From NCBI GenBank assembly GCA_900321965.1, contig ONYA01000033.1:1-35939 (forward strand): 35,939 nt of DNA. Direction: 5' to 3'. Within the stretch, counting starts at the first letter, position 1. Each line of letters starts with the position of its first letter. Positions 13,669-22,570 of this stretch are shown here, piece by piece. Origin of the DNA: an uncultured Prevotellaceae bacterium (GTDB taxonomy: Bacteria; Bacteroidota; Bacteroidia; Bacteroidales; Bacteroidaceae). The notes under the pieces were generated by a model. The model ran no database searches, was not told the origin of the DNA, and worked only from the letters and a program-made list of their open reading frames with translations. A program made the position numbers and the translations under genes.

Positions 13669-14994
13669 TTATACAAAACTGATGACACCTTGCAGCGGCT
13701 CCGGTTGCCCGTCATTCTTGGCATCGATAGGAAGGTCGCCGGTGGCCTGCGAGTGAATGCTCTCAAGAATCTCCTTCGTACGCTTATAGGTTGGCGTTGA
13801 CTCTACGGCAGAGATGACGTCATCGTTGTCGAGGTCCTCTGGACGGAAGAGATAAATATGAGGACGGCGCTTGTAGCGACGTACACCATCGCCTCCCTTA
13901 TAGTAGATATTACGGCGCTCCTCACGGGCGGCGGCTTTCTCCTGCTCCTCGGCTATGCGGTTGGCCTCTTCCTGAGAGTGTTTCTTCAGGCGGGTCTCCA
14001 TACCATCAACATTGGTGATGCCGAAGCCAGTAGCAAGGATGGTCACCTTGACCTTCTTGCCCAGGTCGGGATCGATGGCGACGCCCCACTTGATTTCGAA
14101 GTCGCCGAACTTGTCCATGAAGTCGTTGACGTAGTTCATCTCCTCCATCATGAAGTTGTCGTTGCCACCCTTCTCTTCGTTGAAGGCAATGGAAAGCAGG
14201 ATCTTCTTAGAGTTGAACACGTCATTATCATTGAGCAGTGGCGAGTTCAGGGCATCGTCGATAGCCTTCTTCACGCGGTCCTCGCCCTCGCCGTAGCCGG
14301 TAGACATGATGGCCACGCCACCGTCCTTCAACACGGTCTTCACGTCGTTGAAGTCGAGGTTGATAAGTCCGTGGACGGTGATAATCTCAGCAATGGACTT
14401 GGCAGCGACGCTGAGCGTGTCGTCAGCCTTGCCGAAAGCGGCGGTCAGCGAGAGGTCTGGATAGATCTCGCGTAGGCGCTCGTTGTTGATAACAAGGAGG
14501 GCGTCTACGTGCTTCGACATCTCCTCGACACCGTCGAGGGCCTGGTCAATCTTCTTGGCACCCTCGAAGCGGAAGGGGATGGTGACAATACCCACGGTGA
14601 GGATACCCATCTCCTTAGAAACGCGGGCAATAACAGGGGCTGCGCCGGTGCCGGTGCCACCACCCATACCGGCAGTGATGAAGGCCATACGTGTACCGTC
14701 GCTGAGCATCGCCTTGATGTCCTCAAGGCTCTCCTCAGCAGCCTGGCGGGCACGCTCGGGCTTGTTGCCGGCGCCGAGACCCTCGGCACCGAGTTGCAAA
14801 TGGACGGGCACGGGCGAATCGTTGAGTGCCTGTGCGTCGGTATTACAAAGGACGAAAGTAACGTCGTGGATGCCTTCGCGGTACATGTGGTTGACAGCAT
14901 TGCCGCCACCGCCGCCGACGCCGATAACCTTAATGATGCTGTGCTCCTTCTCCGGCTCACCGAAGTCGAGGATATCTATTGTGTTTTCTTTCAT
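13669..14994 (-). CDS. ftsZ: Cell division protein FtsZ
   Basis: A 441-residue tubulin homologue, last gene of the dcw cluster. It has the GTP-binding core with VIGVGGGGGNAVNHM (23-37) and the tubulin signature GGGTGTGAAP (111-120), then the T7 loop region LINLDFNDVKTVL. It polymerises into the Z ring at midcell and recruits FtsA. The tail after about residue 335 is long and charged (EEQEKAAAREERR and a K/R-rich stretch) and ends TGDLPIDAKNDGQPEPLQGV, without an obvious copy of the short C-terminal peptide seen in E. coli. This is common in Bacteroidetes. It lies 49 bases behind ftsA, with a terminator after it. Confidence 0.98.
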   Translation of the reverse strand: MKENTIDILDFGEPEKEHSIIKVIGVGGGGGNAVNHMYREGIHDVTFVLCNTDAQALNDSPVPVHLQLGAEGLGAGNKPERARQAAEESLEDIKAMLSDGTRMAFITAGMGGGTGTGAAPVIARVSKEMGILTVGIVTIPFRFEGAKKIDQALDGVEEMSKHVDALLVINNERLREIYPDLSLTAAFGKADDTLSVAAKSIAEIITVHGLINLDFNDVKTVLKDGGVAIMSTGYGEGEDRVKKAIDDALNSPLLNDNDVFNSKKILLSIAFNEEKGGNDNFMMEEMNYVNDFMDKFGDFEIKWGVAIDPDLGKKVKVTILATGFGITNVDGMETRLKKHSQEEANRIAEEQEKAAAREERRNIYYKGGDGVRRYKRRPHIYLFRPEDLDNDDVISAVESTPTYKRTKEILESIHSQATGDLPIDAKNDGQPEPLQGVISFV

Positions 14995-15043
14995 AATTTC
15001 TACTATTTACTATTTACTTAACTACTTAACTAACTCCCAGCAT

Positions 15044-16495
15044 CTATTCTTCCTCTTCGACCATGCCCTTGACAAAACGCATGGCCCCCTTCTTGAACTT
15101 GTTCCACTTGGAGTTTTCGCGGCGGATGCGCTCCTCCTCAGCTTTCTGACGAGCTTCCTCTTCAGCCTTCTTGCGGGCTTCCTCCTCGGCTTTCAGGCGG
15201 GCTTCCTCCTCAGCCTTCTGCTTCTCGGCCTCGGTCACAACGACACCAGCGCGAACATCACCAGGTTTACGGGCTGGACGTTGATCGTTGGTTTCCTGTA
15301 CACCAGGGGTCTTTGTCGGCTCAAAGAGGTCGCCATGCTGGTCGATGGCATAGCCGGCACAATTGACGTCGCCCTTCAACAACAGTCCCAGTACGGTGTT
15401 CATCATACCATTCCTTGACTTGATATCGTCGCCACCGCCATTGACGGCCTGCACAGGAACCTTGGCAACACGGATTTTGTCAACATGGGTATGGTTATGG
15501 AAAGCGAGCTCGATATTCTTCAGGTTTGCACCACCACCAGTCAGGATAATGCCACCCAAAAGCTTATCGTAATACTCCGACGGCACCTGATACCAGGCAT
15601 TCTCAACAATCTCCTCAAGACGGCCTTCTACAATCTCGATGAAACGACGACTTTCAACCTGACGGTCCTGATCGATAGAGTATTTCAGATTGTTGTCTAT
15701 CTCGTTGTTATCGGTATAGGCCGAAGCATATTTCATCTTCATACTCTCGGCATCAGACTCTTCCATCTGGAGGCTGGCAATATCTTTGGTGATATTGGCA
15801 CCGCCTAGGGGTATGACAGCCAAATGACGCAGGATGTTCTTCGAGTAGACGGAGACGGTAGTCGTGTCGCTACCGATGTCAATGAGTGCACAGCCCGAAC
15901 GACGCTCAGCCTCGGTGAGCACGGCCTCGGCCAGGGCCAATGGTGCATTGAGCATTTCGGCAATGGCAATGCCGGCAGTCTCAAAGCACTTATTAAGGTT
16001 CTTAAAAAAAGCCTTTCGCTGCAGGATATTCAGATAGTTACCCTCCAAGCGGGTACACTGTATGCCTACCGGATCCTGCTGGTACTGTGAATCGACCTTA
16101 TATTCTTGTACAGCGGTGTCGATACGTTCCTGGTCAGGATAATTGGCGTTGCGGTTCATGTAGACCAACTCGTCGATTAGTGCGTCAGTCACAATAGTAC
16201 CTGCAGGCAGTTCTTTCACGACGATATTACGGACACCGCGGATAGACTGTCCGCCAACACCGACATAAACCTGCGAGATCTGTGTCTTCAACTGGTTCTC
16301 CAGTTTCTTGATAATACTCTGAAGACACAGGGCTGTCTTGTCGATGTTGTAAACCACTCCCTTACGGATGAAGGAGGACGACTCCTCCTTGGCCACAGCT
16401 AACACCGTTATGCTGCCATCCAGATTCTTCTGCCCGGCAATACCTGTCACCTTCGATGAACCGAGCTCAATTGCTACAATAAAATCCTTTGCCAT
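15044..16495 (-). CDS. ftsA: Cell division protein FtsA
   Basis: A 483-residue actin-like ATPase that links FtsZ to the membrane. The start MAKDFIVAIELGSSKVTGIA is the phosphate-1 region; CALIDIGSDTTTVSVY is phosphate 2; GGIILTGGGANLKNIE is the adenosine motif. The C-terminal 60 residues begin with four near-copies of KAEEEAR (about 426-455), a likely coiled coil or charged helix. They end in NKFKKGAMRFVKGMV (about 465-479), which fits an amphipathic membrane-targeting helix. The charged repeat is longer than in E. coli FtsA. It lies between ftsQ (29-base gap) and ftsZ. Confidence 0.97.
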   Translation of the reverse strand: MAKDFIVAIELGSSKVTGIAGQKNLDGSITVLAVAKEESSSFIRKGVVYNIDKTALCLQSIIKKLENQLKTQISQVYVGVGGQSIRGVRNIVVKELPAGTIVTDALIDELVYMNRNANYPDQERIDTAVQEYKVDSQYQQDPVGIQCTRLEGNYLNILQRKAFFKNLNKCFETAGIAIAEMLNAPLALAEAVLTEAERRSGCALIDIGSDTTTVSVYSKNILRHLAVIPLGGANITKDIASLQMEESDAESMKMKYASAYTDNNEIDNNLKYSIDQDRQVESRRFIEIVEGRLEEIVENAWYQVPSEYYDKLLGGIILTGGGANLKNIELAFHNHTHVDKIRVAKVPVQAVNGGGDDIKSRNGMMNTVLGLLLKGDVNCAGYAIDQHGDLFEPTKTPGVQETNDQRPARKPGDVRAGVVVTEAEKQKAEEEARLKAEEEARKKAEEEARQKAEEERIRRENSKWNKFKKGAMRFVKGMVEEEE

Positions 16496-16524
16496 ATTAC
16501 TAACTCCTTATTACTTGTTTCTTC

Positions 16525-17268
16525 TTAACTGTTCCTCTTGCAGACTATCTGGTTATCAAACTCTACACTGATGCGTTTATAACGGCTCCAGCCTGCATGA
16601 CTAAGCCCGTACTTATAAAACTTACGCAAGCGTTCCAACTTCCTATCTACACCTACCGGGGAACCTAAATAGATGACGTGATCGCCCACACGCGGTATCA
16701 GCTCGACCGTACCGTCAGGCAGCACGTTGAGCTGCTCGGTCTGTGACCTCCAAAACTGGTCGTCGAGAATCAGACGCGCTATCGGCGTCAGTCGCTTCTG
16801 GGCATAACTGCGCTCCATCGTGCCGGTAGCCACCAGCAGATTGCCGGCCAACTGGGTATGGGGCAGGACGTCGCCATGCATATCGACATAGTACTGTACA
16901 TCGTTGGTAGGCATGACATGGAGCACAGGCTGGCGCTGTACGAGGTCGACATTGACATGGCCGTTCTGCGTCTTGTAACACTGGGCCGACTCCACATAGG
17001 GATTGGCTAACAAAGCGTCCTCAATGTCGCGTGTGCTGACAAACTGCATAGGTTGACCCAAAGGGTAGAGACGGCGCTGTTGCAACAGGCGCTTCACCTC
17101 TGCTGGGCTGAGAAGACCACTCTGCAGGTCATCAACATGGATGTTCACCTCGGAGCACACCGTCGCCTTCTCCTCCGGCTGGTTGAAAAGGGTGATTGCC
17201 AAGAGCAGGTAGACGGCGACGACAATGTCGGCCAGGATGAATACGGTTTGCTTCCAGTTAAAGGACAT
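16525..17268 (-). CDS. ftsQ: Cell division protein FtsQ
   Basis: A 247-residue bitopic protein with a short cytoplasmic start, one TM segment (about 8-28, TVFILADIVVAVYLLLAITL) and a periplasmic part. The periplasmic part includes a POTRA-like region (VNIHVDDLQSGLLSPAEVKR to VDLVQRQPVLHV) and a beta domain (YVDMHGDVLPHTQL to YKRISVEFDNQIVCKR). FtsQ links early and late divisome proteins through FtsB and FtsL. Sequence conservation is low across phyla, but the position between murC and ftsA and the topology make the call firm. The gene is 35 bases behind murC. Confidence 0.93.
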   Translation of the reverse strand: MSFNWKQTVFILADIVVAVYLLLAITLFNQPEEKATVCSEVNIHVDDLQSGLLSPAEVKRLLQQRRLYPLGQPMQFVSTRDIEDALLANPYVESAQCYKTQNGHVNVDLVQRQPVLHVMPTNDVQYYVDMHGDVLPHTQLAGNLLVATGTMERSYAQKRLTPIARLILDDQFWRSQTEQLNVLPDGTVELIPRVGDHVIYLGSPVGVDRKLERLRKFYKYGLSHAGWSRYKRISVEFDNQIVCKRNS

Positions 17269-17303
17269 GTATATTTACAATTTGACGATTTATTATTTAC
17301 AAT

Positions 17304-18686
17304 TTATTTTGCGATTTTGTCATTTAACAATTTTGTCATCTGTGGCACCTGGTTGTCGAGGTCGCCGGCACCAAGCACGATGAGCACGTCGAACGAATGG
17401 TCGCGGACAAAGTCGAGCACGTCGGCCTTGTTGATGATCTTCTTGTCAACCCCCGGCTTCAGGTTGTCGTAGATGAGCTGCGAGGTGACTCCTTCTATGG
17501 GAAGTTCACGCGCCGGGTATATCTCGGTCAGCACCACTTCATCAAGCTGGCTCAGCGCGTCGGCAAAGTCACGGTAGAAGTCGCGCGTGCGGGTATAGAG
17601 GTGCGGCTGGAAGATGGCCGTGATGTGCCGTCCCTTATAGAGCTCGCGGATACTGCGGGCACTCTGGTAGATCTCCTTCGGGTGGTGGGCATAGTCGCTG
17701 AGGAATACCAGACGGTCGGTCTTAATCTTGAAGTCGAAGCGACGGTCGACACCTCCATAGGTCTGCATACCGTAGCGCAGGTCCTCGGGCGTGCACCCGT
17801 TAAGTTGTGCCATAGCCATAGCAGCAATACCATTCTCGATATTAATAGGTACGGGCTGTCCCAGTTCGATATTGGGCACCGACTCTATCGGCGACACGAA
17901 GTCGAAGGTGATGCCGCCGTTCTCGATGCGGATATTCTCGGCATGAAAGTCGCCCTCGTTAAGAGCATAGTCATAGCGACGCACGCCCTGTGGCAGGTCT
18001 TCCTGCATCTCTAATCCGCGATGGATGATGAGTGCGCCACCGGGCTGTATGAGTGTTGTGTAGTGGCGGAAGCTCTCCAAATAAGCCTCCTTCGTACCGT
18101 AGATATCCAGATGGTCGGGGTCGGTGGAGGTGATGACTGTCATCCAAGGGCGCAGCCAGTGGAAGGAACGGTCGAATTCGTCAGCCTCAATGACGACATA
18201 ATCGGAATCAGAAAGGATGTAGTTCGTACCATAGTTCTTAGAGATGCCGCCGAGGAAGGCATTGCAGTCGAGGGCAGACTGGTGCATAATATGTGCGCAC
18301 ATAGTCGACGTGGTCGTCTTACCATGTGTTCCGGCGACACAGAGTCCGCGGTGCTCACGGGTGAGCAAACCAAGTACCTGGGCGCGCTTCTGTATCTCAA
18401 AGCCATGTTCACGGAAGTAGACAAGTTCCTGATGGTCGGCAGGGATGGCAGGCGTATAGATGACAAGACACGACTGCGGCTGGCGACAGGCCTGGGGAAT
18501 CTTGTCGACGCTCTCCTCGTAGTGGATAAGCATACCCTCGTGCTCCAATTGGCGTGTCAGTTCGCTGGGTGTCTTGTCGTAGCCTGCCACGACAAGGCCA
18601 CGATTCAAGTAGTAGCGAGCGATGGCACTCATGCCGATACCACCAGCTCCCACAAAATATATTGCCTTCAGATCCTTATTTTCCAT
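17304..18686 (-). CDS. murC: UDP-N-acetylmuramate--L-alanine ligase MurC
   Basis: A 460-residue Mur ligase. The N-terminal Rossmann part holds FVGAGGIGMSAIARYYLNRG (11-30). The ATP loop is VAGTHGKTTTSTM (117-129), and the middle domain has DEFDRSFHWLRPWMTVIT and STDPDHLDIYG, with the YDYA and PHLYTRT segments after. It adds L-Ala to UDP-MurNAc in the cytoplasm, the first peptide step. The start overlaps the murG end by 11 bases. No domain is missing, and the length is normal. Confidence 0.97.
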   Translation of the reverse strand: MENKDLKAIYFVGAGGIGMSAIARYYLNRGLVVAGYDKTPSELTRQLEHEGMLIHYEESVDKIPQACRQPQSCLVIYTPAIPADHQELVYFREHGFEIQKRAQVLGLLTREHRGLCVAGTHGKTTTSTMCAHIMHQSALDCNAFLGGISKNYGTNYILSDSDYVVIEADEFDRSFHWLRPWMTVITSTDPDHLDIYGTKEAYLESFRHYTTLIQPGGALIIHRGLEMQEDLPQGVRRYDYALNEGDFHAENIRIENGGITFDFVSPIESVPNIELGQPVPINIENGIAAMAMAQLNGCTPEDLRYGMQTYGGVDRRFDFKIKTDRLVFLSDYAHHPKEIYQSARSIRELYKGRHITAIFQPHLYTRTRDFYRDFADALSQLDEVVLTEIYPARELPIEGVTSQLIYDNLKPGVDKKIINKADVLDFVRDHSFDVLIVLGAGDLDNQVPQMTKLLNDKIAK

Positions 18687-19791
18687 TTTCTGCTAATTTT
18701 ATCACTTCCTTTGCTATGATGTCTGCCGAGTCGGGCAGGGCCAGCTTCAAAACGTTCTCACTGAGCGACTTCAGACGAGCCTCGTCAGCCACCGTATCAA
18801 GGGCAAGTTTTAATAGCGTGGCCGGCGCCTCACTGTCCTTGACATAGAGGGCTGCGTCGCGGTTGGCCAAGGCCAAGGCATTCTTGGTCTGGTGATCCTC
18901 AGCCACGTTAGGACTGGGCACCAGAATGACGGGCTTACCGATGAGACAGAACTCGCTGATGCTACTGGCACCGGCACGGCTGATGACCAAGTCGGCAGCC
19001 CGATAGGCCGTACCCATATCGCTGATGAAGTCTGTCGCCTTCAGGTTAGGCAGCAGCTTGTCCTTCAGACGCTGCTGGATGTCGGCATAGTAGTACTTGC
19101 CCGTCTGCCAGAGGAACTGCACATCGGTCTGCTTTACCAAGTCCAGATGCTGCAGGACGCTCTCGTTGATCGTGCGGGCACCAAGAGAGCCGCCAACGAG
19201 CAGGATCGTCTTCTTCGTCGGGTCGAAACCGAGGCTACGGACAGCTTCTTCACGCGACATTGTCGTCTCGAGCAACGCCTGACGCACAGGATTTCCCGTC
19301 AGCAGAATCTTCTCCTTGGGGAAGAAACGCTCCATGCCTTCGTAAGCCACACAAATCTTTTTCGCCTTTGATGCCAGTTGCTTGTTAGCCAAACCTGCAT
19401 AAGAGTTCTGTTCTTGTATCAGCGTAGGAATGCCAAGACTGTTGGCAGCACCAAGGGCAGCACTGCTGGCATAGCCCCCCACCCCAACGGCCACGTCAGG
19501 CTTAAACTCCTTGAGCAGTTTCTTGGCAAGCCACTTGCTCTTGAGATAGTCTATAGCCACACCGACATTGGCGGGTTTCCACAGCGGACGGAAGAAGCCG
19601 CGGATAGGCAGGCCCTTGATCTCATAACCGGCAGCAGGCACACGCTGCATCTCCATACGTCCCTGGGCACCGATAAACAGGATCTTGGCATCGGGGCGCA
19701 GACGCATCACGGCGTTGGCTATACTGACGGCCGGGAAGATATGACCTCCCGTACCGCCGCCACTGACAATCACTCTTAACTCCTTTTTCAT
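18676..19791 (-). CDS. murG: UDP-GlcNAc transferase MurG (lipid II synthase)
   Basis: A 371-residue GT28 glycosyltransferase. The first glycine loop SGGGTGGHIFPAVSIAN (10-26), the second GVGGYASSAALGAANSLGIP and the donor-site region SRAGASSISEFCLIGKP are all present. It transfers GlcNAc from UDP-GlcNAc to lipid I at the inner face of the membrane, giving lipid II. The gene lies 5 bases after ftsW and overlaps murC, so it is part of one transcript. Its length is normal for the family. Confidence 0.97.
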   Translation of the reverse strand: MKKELRVIVSGGGTGGHIFPAVSIANAVMRLRPDAKILFIGAQGRMEMQRVPAAGYEIKGLPIRGFFRPLWKPANVGVAIDYLKSKWLAKKLLKEFKPDVAVGVGGYASSAALGAANSLGIPTLIQEQNSYAGLANKQLASKAKKICVAYEGMERFFPKEKILLTGNPVRQALLETTMSREEAVRSLGFDPTKKTILLVGGSLGARTINESVLQHLDLVKQTDVQFLWQTGKYYYADIQQRLKDKLLPNLKATDFISDMGTAYRAADLVISRAGASSISEFCLIGKPVILVPSPNVAEDHQTKNALALANRDAALYVKDSEAPATLLKLALDTVADEARLKSLSENVLKLALPDSADIIAKEVIKLAENGK

Positions 19792-19796
19792 AACTC

Positions 19797-21059
19797 TTAA
19801 CTCCTTTGTTCCTTAACTTCCTTCTTCATCTTTGCCGAACGGCTGACGCTCAGAATGACGCCAATGTAGGCACAGTTGATGATAGTACTCGTACCGCCTT
19901 TGGACACGAGTGGTAGCGGCTGACCCGTGACCGGTGCCAGTCCTACGGCCACCATCATATTGAACGTAGCCTGAATGACCAACAGCAGCGACAGTCCCAT
20001 AATGAGGAATGCCGGGAAATTATTCTCGCAACGTGAGGCTATACGGGCAGCACGGTAGAGCAGCACGATATAGAGGAACGCTACGACAGCAGCACCGATG
20101 ATGCCCATCTCCTCAATGATAATAGCATAGATAAAGTCTGAGAATGCCTGTGGCAGATAGTCGCGCTCCAAGGAGTTGCCTGGTCCTTTGCCGATGATAC
20201 CCGATGAGGCGATGGCAATGTTGGCGTGGCCCACCTGGAAGTTTTCCTCGATGTCGTAGTCCTCAGGAGCCACCTCCTGTTTCTGTACAAACTTCAGGAT
20301 GCGATTGCGCTGCGTAGTAAAACGATGGAAGATACCATGAGACTTAATACTTGTCTCATTAGCATCAATATGGTCGTCATTGACCACAGTCTCGGTCAGC
20401 TGAGCCTCTTCCGTCTCACGGCTTTCAATGCTGCCCAACGTAAACACCAACACTATGAACACCACAGCCAGCACGGCAATGACTCCCATCAGCTTTCCCA
20501 TCTGCGACATTGGCACGCGGCCTATGAACATCATCAGGAAAATAACGGCAAAGAGCAGGGCAGCCGTCGACAGGTTCTCAATACCTATGAGGAACACCGT
20601 AGGCAGCAATATCATCATAATATACTTGAAAGCCTTACGGTCAGCTCCCGTCTCGCGTTGCATAGCACTCAGTATCTGTGCCGTGACGAGCACCATCGTA
20701 CCCTTGGCAATCTCCGACGGCTGGAAGGTGAAGCCCGCCAGTGAGATGACGCGGTTGGCGCCGTTGATACTCTCGCCACCGACCAACACCCATAGCAACG
20801 TCACTGCCGAGATGACGAGCAGAAAAGGCGTCATCAGCTTGAAATAGCGGCACGGGACGTTGAGCGTCACCACAGCCACCAACGCACCGAAAATAATCAT
20901 TGTCGTATGGTAGATGATAGGCCCCATATAGTTCTGCGTCTTATAGGTCAGGTTGCTCGAAGCCGAAAAGACTTCGACAATACTGATCATACAGAGGAGG
21001 AAGAACACCATCCAGATGACCTTGTCGCCTTTAAACAGATTGCCTATTTTCTTGTTCAT
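19797..21059 (-). CDS. ftsW: Septal peptidoglycan polymerase FtsW (SEDS family)
   Basis: A 420-residue membrane protein with about ten hydrophobic segments. It has SEDS features: GGESINGANRVISLAGFTFQ followed by PSEIAKGTMVL, the SGIIGKGPGNSLERDYLPQA loop and the C-terminal VTGQPLPLVSKGGTSTI. FtsW polymerises lipid II during septation with its partner PBP (the FtsI-type gene in this cluster). A long extracytoplasmic loop (about 215-265) contains many acidic and polar residues. It begins directly after murD, with no gap. Confidence 0.96.
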   Translation of the reverse strand: MNKKIGNLFKGDKVIWMVFFLLCMISIVEVFSASSNLTYKTQNYMGPIIYHTTMIIFGALVAVVTLNVPCRYFKLMTPFLLVISAVTLLWVLVGGESINGANRVISLAGFTFQPSEIAKGTMVLVTAQILSAMQRETGADRKAFKYIMMILLPTVFLIGIENLSTAALLFAVIFLMMFIGRVPMSQMGKLMGVIAVLAVVFIVLVFTLGSIESRETEEAQLTETVVNDDHIDANETSIKSHGIFHRFTTQRNRILKFVQKQEVAPEDYDIEENFQVGHANIAIASSGIIGKGPGNSLERDYLPQAFSDFIYAIIIEEMGIIGAAVVAFLYIVLLYRAARIASRCENNFPAFLIMGLSLLLVIQATFNMMVAVGLAPVTGQPLPLVSKGGTSTIINCAYIGVILSVSRSAKMKKEVKEQRS

Positions 21060-22454
21060 TTACAGACTTCTTGCTATTTCCTTGAATTGTTCACCACGGT
21101 CCTCCATATTCTTGAACAGGTCGAACGAGGCGCAGCAGGGGGAGAGCAGCACCGTCTCGCCGGGCTGGGCCAACTCATAGCAGGCCTGCATACACTCCTT
21201 CATAGAGTGCGTGTCGCGCACGGGGATGCCTAACTGGTCGAAATTCTGGTGCAGCTTCGTGTTGTCAGCACCAAGATAGACCAGTGCCGAGCACTTCTCC
21301 TTAATCAGCGGCACCAGCGGACTGTAGTCGTTGCCCTTATCCTTGCCGCCGACAATGAGAACGACCTTCGTCTTCATCGACTCTAACGCATACCAGCAGG
21401 CATCGACATTCGTGGCCTTCGAGTCGTTGACATAGTGGACGCCACGCACGTCGCATACTTTCTCCAAACGATGCTCCACACCGGGGAAGTCGCCCAGCGA
21501 ACGGCGTATGTCCTCATTCTTGATACCGGCAATGTTAGCAGCCAGACCGGCAGCCAGTGAGTTGTAGATATTGTGGCGGCCCGTCAGGCTCAGGCTTTCC
21601 TGCTCCATGTTGAAGGGCGTAGGATATTCCAGCTTGTATTGTCCTTCCTCGATATAGCCGATGACACCGCTCTTCTTTACGTCGGAGAACGGGCAGAGCA
21701 CAGCCTTGATGTCATACTTCTTCAGCTCCTCCGAGATAATAGGATCGTCAGCCCAATAGATGAAGGCGTCCTGCGGCGTCTGGTTCTGGATGATACGCAT
21801 CTTGGCGTCGGTATAGTTCTGCATCTTGTTGTCGTAACGGTCCAGATGGTCGGGCGTGATGTTCAGCAGGATGGCGATGTTGGCGCGGAACTTGTACATA
21901 TTGTCCAACTGGAACGACGACAGTTCGATGATGTAGTATTCATGCGGATCCTCTGCCACTTGCAGCGCTAATGAGCGACCGATATTACCTGCCAGTCCGG
22001 CATCATAGCCAGCCTGACGGAAGATGTGGTAGATGAGCGACGTGGTTGTCGTCTTGCCGTTGGAGCCAGTGATGCAGATCATCTTCGACTGCGTATAGCG
22101 TCCGGCGAACTCTATCTCGCTGATGATAGGGATGCCCTTCTCAATGGCCTTGGCCACCATCGGCGCGGTGTCGGGAATACCTGGCGACTTGATAATCTCG
22201 TCAGCTGCCAGGATGCGCTCTTCCGTGTGCTGCCCTTCCTCCCAGGCTATCTGGTGGTCGTCCAACAGTTTCTTGTACTTATCAGCTATCTTCGACATGT
22301 CCGAAACAAACACGTCGAACCCTTCCTTCTTGGCCAGCACGGCGGCTCCTGCACCGCTCTCGCCGGCTCCTAATATAACGAGCCTACCCCCAGCCCCTTC
22401 CGAGGGAAGGGGAGTAGTATGTCTGCTGTTTGTTATACCATTGTTCTGTTCCAT
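21060..22454 (-). CDS. murD: UDP-MurNAc-L-Ala--D-Glu ligase MurD, with repeat-derived N-terminus
   Basis: A 464-residue Mur ligase that adds D-Glu to UDP-MurNAc-L-Ala. The ATP loop is ITGSNGKTTTTSLIYH (128-143), with LNITPDHLDRYDNK and the C-terminal VNDSKATNVDACWYALESM. The family normally opens with a few residues before the strand VILGAGESG. Here about 23 residues precede it (HTTPLPSEGAGG), encoded by a GC-rich repeat. No ATG, GTG or TTG lies between the repeat and the conserved strand, so translation must begin upstream, at ATG 22454 or nearby. The enzyme is probably still active, as the extension lies before the first strand. Confidence 0.95.
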   Translation of the reverse strand: MEQNNGITNSRHTTPLPSEGAGGRLVILGAGESGAGAAVLAKKEGFDVFVSDMSKIADKYKKLLDDHQIAWEEGQHTEERILAADEIIKSPGIPDTAPMVAKAIEKGIPIISEIEFAGRYTQSKMICITGSNGKTTTTSLIYHIFRQAGYDAGLAGNIGRSLALQVAEDPHEYYIIELSSFQLDNMYKFRANIAILLNITPDHLDRYDNKMQNYTDAKMRIIQNQTPQDAFIYWADDPIISEELKKYDIKAVLCPFSDVKKSGVIGYIEEGQYKLEYPTPFNMEQESLSLTGRHNIYNSLAAGLAANIAGIKNEDIRRSLGDFPGVEHRLEKVCDVRGVHYVNDSKATNVDACWYALESMKTKVVLIVGGKDKGNDYSPLVPLIKEKCSALVYLGADNTKLHQNFDQLGIPVRDTHSMKECMQACYELAQPGETVLLSPCCASFDLFKNMEDRGEQFKEIARSL

Positions 22455-22568
22455 AAATTATTTTTTTATATTCTTTTCTCAATAAAAATCTTCTCCTTAT
22501 TGTATTCACTCCTTCCAGGCTTTGGTATCTACTCCCCTCCCTCACAGGGAGGGGGCGGGGGAGGGTCT
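22384..22568. repeat. Pair of inverted GC-rich repeats at the mraY-murD junction
   Basis: Two copies of one repeat face each other. The right copy (about 22529-22568, CTACTCCCCTCCCTC) lies just after the mraY stop. The left copy (about 22384-22418, read on the minus strand as CTACTCCCCTTCCCTCGG) lies inside the start of murD. Each holds a hairpin: 22535-22542 with 22546-22553, and 22394-22401 with 22405-22412. They bound about 110 bases that include the murD start codon. Confidence 0.75.
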
Positions 22569-22570
22569 CT

